In this document: in pieces, positions 60,813 to 64,000 of the stretch | Layout of the letters: the number at the start of each line of letters is the position of its first letter | Position numbering within the stretch: the first letter of the stretch is position 1 | Source of the DNA: UBA4421 sp028228615 | GTDB lineage: Bacteria; Pseudomonadota; Gammaproteobacteria; Pseudomonadales; Azotimanducaceae | Direction: 5' to 3' | Assembly: GCA_028228615.1 (NCBI GenBank) | Contig: JAOJBS010000010.1 | Span: forward strand, 15,416-79,415 | Length of the DNA stretch: 64,000 nucleotides | Notes under the pieces: generated by a model | Seen by the model: only the letters and a program-made list of their open reading frames with translations | Told to the model about the DNA's origin: nothing | Database searches by the model: none | Program-made: the position numbers and the translations under genes

Positions 60813-63436
60813 TAGTTAGCCAACCTATCGCGAACCCAAACCTGTGCATCCGCCAGTGCTTGTTTTACGCCGTCTGGGTTTGTACCACCGCCTGCGCGCG
60901 CGAGGTCTGGACGCCCGCCGCCTTTAGCGCCCACGTGCTCTGCTAAGACGGAGAGCAACTCCGGCGCCTTAATTTTTTCTGTTATTGATTTGCTAACGGA
61001 TACCACCATCCCTACCTTACCACCAGCAACCTGTGCTAACACTATGACACTGTCTGCTGACAACTGGGAGCGAAGGGTATCCAACGTCTGCATCATGGCC
61101 TTGTTGTCCCCATCAACATGCGCGGCAATAAAATCGACGCCATTAATCTGTTCTACTTCACTGCCCAAGTCTGAGCTTTTGCTGGCCGCAATTTGCTGCC
61201 CCAATTGCTCTACTTCCAGGTTAAGGGCTTTGTTTTCTGCGAGAATCTGGGCGATACGAGCGTTAATGTCAGATGCACCCACCTTTAAAGTATGACCTAT
61301 GGATGCGATCAGGCTATCGTTTTCACTGACTGCAGCAAGCGCACCCTCACCACTAACCGCTTCTATACGACGAATACCCGCTGCAATACCGCTCTCCAAC
61401 TGAATCTTGAACAGGCCTATATCACCCGTACGGCTCACATGAGTGCCACCGCAAAGTTCCACTGAATAGTTGCCGCCCATTGAAAGGACTCTAACTTCAT
61501 CCCCATATTTTTCACCGAACAGAGCCATTGCACCACGCTCAACCGCATCGTCAAAGGAGAGCAATTCGGTGGTCACTGGACTATTCAATAAAATTTGCTC
61601 GTTAACCAAGCGCTCAATTTCGTGTATCTGTTCTTGGGCCACTGGGCCTGTGTGAGAAAAGTCAAAACGCAGCTTGTCTTCATTCACTAGCGAGCCTTTT
61701 TGCTGCACGTGATCCCCGAGCACACTTCGAAGTGCGGCATGCATTAAGTGCGTGGCAGAGTGGTTAGCCTGTGTCTTGCGGCGCGTCACTGCGTCTACCG
61801 AAGCTGAAATGGCATTCCCTGCACTGATATTTGACGCACTGTCTGCACTCATGCTGCCGATATGCAGGCGTTGATCGCCACTAATCTGAGTGTCTCTAAC
61901 GACAAACACATTGTTATCGATAACAAGCTGCCCGTAGTCACCTACCTGACCACCTGATTCAGCGTAAAAGGGTGTTCTATCTAAAACAATAACGCCCTCT
62001 TCGCCCGCAGATAGGGCTTCCTTGGCATCACCGTTGATATCAAATACTGCCAACACCCTCGCACTGCTGTCTAGCGCTTCGTAGCCGAGGAAATCTACAC
62101 TCTGCTTAACACTGATCTTTTGTCCTAGGCTGGTAGAGAAACTGGTGGATGCACGGCCACGTGCACGCTGGGCCTCCATTGCATCGTCAAAACCTCTTTG
62201 ATCAACCTGCAAGCCAAGCTCACGTGCCACATCAGCAGTAAGGTCTACTGGGAAGCCATAAGTATCATAAAGTTTAAACGCAACGTCACCGGGCAATGTG
62301 TCGCCACTGACTTGGCCTAACTCGCCCTTTAGCAGTTCCATACCTTGGTTGAGTGTCTCACTGAAACGCGCTTCCTCTTCAGCAAGCGCATGCGTTACTG
62401 CTTGCTCATGCTGGGCGAGAAGCGGATAAGCCTCACCCATCTCATCGACCAATACTTTGACCAATTTGTGGAAGAACGGTTCACGAATATTGAGTTTGTA
62501 ACCGTGCCTCAATGCGCGACGGATAATTCTTCTAAGCACGTACGCACGATCTTCATTGCCCGGCGTAATGCCGTCTGCAATCAAAAACGCACTGCTGCGA
62601 ATGTGATCTGCTATAACCCTTAAAGACGCAGTGCCCAGCACTTGTGCTTCATTAGTAATACCAGCAAAACTACCGGTTTCGAGCATTACCTTACGGAATA
62701 GGTCAATTTCATAGTTGCTGTGCACGCCCTGAAGAATGGCAGCCATGCGCTCAAGGCCCATTCCTGTGTCCACTCCAGCCTGTGGCAACGACGTCATCTC
62801 ACCGTCAGCAAGACGATCAAATTGAGGAAATACTAAGTTTTGAAATTCAATAAATCGATCGCCGTCCTCATCAGGAGAGCCAGGAGGGCCACCAGCAATT
62901 GAAGGACCGTGGTCGTAGAAGAGTTCTGTACAGGGACCGCAGGGACCTGTGTCACCCATAGTCCAGAAATTCTCTTCCAAATCGATGATACGGTCAGCTT
63001 TGATCCCCACTTTGTCATGCCAAATCTTGCGCGAGTCGTCGTCTGTGGGGTGCACGGTGATAAGAATTTTGTCGGCAGAAAGCCCAACTACTTCTGTAGC
63101 AAACTCCCAGGCCCAAGTAATGGTTTCCTCTTTAAAGTAATCACCAAAGCTAAAGTTACCCATCATTTCAAAAAACGTATGGTGGCGCGCTGTATAGCCA
63201 ACGTTTTCTAGATCGTTATGCTTACCACCCGCTCTCACGCACCGTTGGGCACTCGTCGCTCTAGAGTATCCGGGATCAATTTTGCCCAGCAATGGGTCCT
63301 TGAACTGATTCATCCCAGCGTTAGTGAACAGCAAAGTTGGGTCGTTATGAGGAACCAAGGAGCTGGATGGAACAATTTTGTGCCCTTTCGACTCGTAAAA
63401 CGAGAGGAAGGCAGCACGTAAAGCAGCAGTATTCAT
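60812..63436 (-). CDS. alaS: Alanyl-tRNA synthetase
   Basis: This class II synthetase (874 aa from ATG 63436) charges tRNA-Ala. It contains motif 1/2 region FLSFYESKGHKIVPSSSLVP, motif 3 GLERMAAIL, the editing-site zinc motif HSATHLMHAALR and later CGGTHVSRTGDIG, and a C-terminal DHHA1-like domain ending GGGRPDLARAGG. An upstream ATG at 63451 would add five residues without a better ribosome site. lysC follows with a 1-base overlap, and recX lies upstream. Confidence 0.97.
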   Translation of the reverse strand: MNTAALRAAFLSFYESKGHKIVPSSSLVPHNDPTLLFTNAGMNQFKDPLLGKIDPGYSRATSAQRCVRAGGKHNDLENVGYTARHHTFFEMMGNFSFGDYFKEETITWAWEFATEVVGLSADKILITVHPTDDDSRKIWHDKVGIKADRIIDLEENFWTMGDTGPCGPCTELFYDHGPSIAGGPPGSPDEDGDRFIEFQNLVFPQFDRLADGEMTSLPQAGVDTGMGLERMAAILQGVHSNYEIDLFRKVMLETGSFAGITNEAQVLGTASLRVIADHIRSSAFLIADGITPGNEDRAYVLRRIIRRALRHGYKLNIREPFFHKLVKVLVDEMGEAYPLLAQHEQAVTHALAEEEARFSETLNQGMELLKGELGQVSGDTLPGDVAFKLYDTYGFPVDLTADVARELGLQVDQRGFDDAMEAQRARGRASTSFSTSLGQKISVKQSVDFLGYEALDSSARVLAVFDINGDAKEALSAGEEGVIVLDRTPFYAESGGQVGDYGQLVIDNNVFVVRDTQISGDQRLHIGSMSADSASNISAGNAISASVDAVTRRKTQANHSATHLMHAALRSVLGDHVQQKGSLVNEDKLRFDFSHTGPVAQEQIHEIERLVNEQILLNSPVTTELLSFDDAVERGAMALFGEKYGDEVRVLSMGGNYSVELCGGTHVSRTGDIGLFKIQLESGIAAGIRRIEAVSGEGALAAVSENDSLIASIGHTLKVGASDINARIAQILAENKALNLEVEQLGQQIAASKSSDLGSEVEQINGVDFIAAHVDGDNKAMMQTLDTLRSQLSADSVIVLAQVAGGKVGMVVSVSKSITEKIKAPELLSVLAEHVGAKGGGRPDLARAGGGTNPDGVKQALADAQVWVRDRLAN

Positions 63437-63602
63437 TAGTTTGAAAATCAATCGAATTTTAGAGCCGAGAAGTATAAAGGAAGTGCATAGGCTTTGACAT
63501 TATATGCAACAGTCTCTATTCCACGACTTCGAGCCAATCTAAGTCGGCAGCAAGGGCTAAAGCGAGGCTCGAAGCAGCAAGGCCCTAAGCGCGACTCTAA
63601 TC

Positions 63603-63647
63603 AACGCGGCTCATTTTAACGCGGTGCTTTTTGGCGCGGCGCTTTCA
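63603..63647. repeat. 15-bp degenerate tandem repeat, three units
   Basis: AACGCGGCTCATTTT, AACGCGGTGCTTTTT and GGCGCGGCGCTTTCA follow head to tail in the spacer between recX and alaS. Confidence 0.7.
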
Positions 63648-63704
63648 ATCGCCCCCTACCCGGGCGGCTTGGTTTAGGCCTCTGTCACTAAGCCGCCAGC
63701 TAGA

Positions 63705-64000
63705 CTAATCAGGCGCTATAGCATTCATCGCCTTAGAAATAAGGTCACCGGGAAAGCCGCGCCGAGACAAAAAGCCTGCGACCTTCATCCAGTCCTTTTG
63801 TCGCCGCTCTCTGAAGAGCTGTTCTTTAGTTTTTTTATACACCACTTTTTTGACAGCATTTTTGGCTATCTTGCCCGGCTTTTGCCTAAGATTGGTCTTC
63901 AGTCGATTTCTAGACTTGAGCTTAGGCTTAGAAGCAGAAGCAGAGACAGAGTTGAACTTGCGTGATTTTGGAAAACCCACCATAGGCTCTGGGCTATCTA
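63705..64000 (-). CDS. recX: RecX regulatory protein, 5' part outside window
   Basis: The visible C-terminal part ends with LFRERRQKDWMKVAGFLSRR and GFPGDLISKAMNAI, the final three-helix module of RecX. The frame is open to the window edge; an internal ATG at 63983 would give a 92-aa protein lacking the first two RecX modules, so truncation by the window is more likely. Between the modules lies an unusual Lys/Arg/Ser-rich stretch (about residues 12-52 of the visible part). RecX inhibits RecA filaments. recX upstream of alaS is the normal gammaproteobacterial order, and recA would be expected just outside. Confidence 0.7.
   Translation of the reverse strand, partial: DSPEPMVGFPKSRKFNSVSASASKPKLKSRNRLKTNLRQKPGKIAKNAVKKVVYKKTKEQLFRERRQKDWMKVAGFLSRRGFPGDLISKAMNAIAPD

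Overview
The window reads as a chromosomal segment of a marine-type gammaproteobacterium of roughly 50 % GC. The evidence is a complete Na+-translocating NADH:quinone reductase operon, Na+-coupled NSS and BCCT transporters, two phytanoyl-CoA-dioxygenase-family oxygenases, two GMC oxidoreductases, and gammaproteobacterial housekeeping blocks (dnaX-ybaB-recR, rnd-ycgL-ycgN, alaS-lysC next to recX, lpxC, hrpA, psp). No plasmid, phage, IS element or CRISPR array was seen.

Layout. 0-16 kb is accessory catabolism and transport: a hot-dog thioesterase, two enoyl-CoA hydratases, NSS and APC transporters, a GNAT, a solo MutS-family ATPase, a D-aminoacylase with a GMC oxidoreductase, MobA, an iron-storage pair (bfr and divergent bfd with Fur-box-like sites), a MaoC protein, a GrdB-family selenoprotein read through an in-frame UGA, and a DMT exporter. 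16-26 kb holds a PhyH oxygenase, nqrABCDEF, lpxC, dusA and a TerB-like gene. 26-40 kb holds a STAS/PP2C signalling pair, hrpA, a MoxR/VWA pair, rnd-ycgL-ycgN, recR, ybaB and dnaX with an A9 slippage site. 40-44 kb is the phage-shock regulon: pspABC with a sigma54 promoter and divergent pspF. 44-56 kb holds tRNA-Ser(GCU), nei, a solo HtaA-domain gene, a secreted catalase-peroxidase with an OxyR-like site, a BCCT transporter, a prepilin peptidase, a lipoprotein and a doubly broken class III nucleotidyl cyclase. 56-64 kb holds an SDR, a choline-dehydrogenase-like GMC enzyme, a PhyH oxygenase, lysC, alaS and the 3' part of recX.

The strongest non-routine observations are these. First, a UGA-selenocysteine gene (14211-15134) has a near-perfect bacterial SECIS hairpin starting 11 nt after the UGA, and would be mis-annotated as two ORFs. 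Second, dnaX carries nine consecutive A residues at the expected tau/gamma boundary, and both alternative frames stop at once. Third, the psp promoter region shows a sigma54 promoter, an upstream palindrome at enhancer distance and a long leader hairpin. Fourth, 8-15 bp tandem repeats recur in many spacers, and in-frame low-complexity insertions appear in conserved proteins such as MobA. Fifth, the nucleotidyl cyclase is inactivated by both a nonsense codon and a +1 frameshift.

All functional assignments come from reading motifs by eye. No database search was run.
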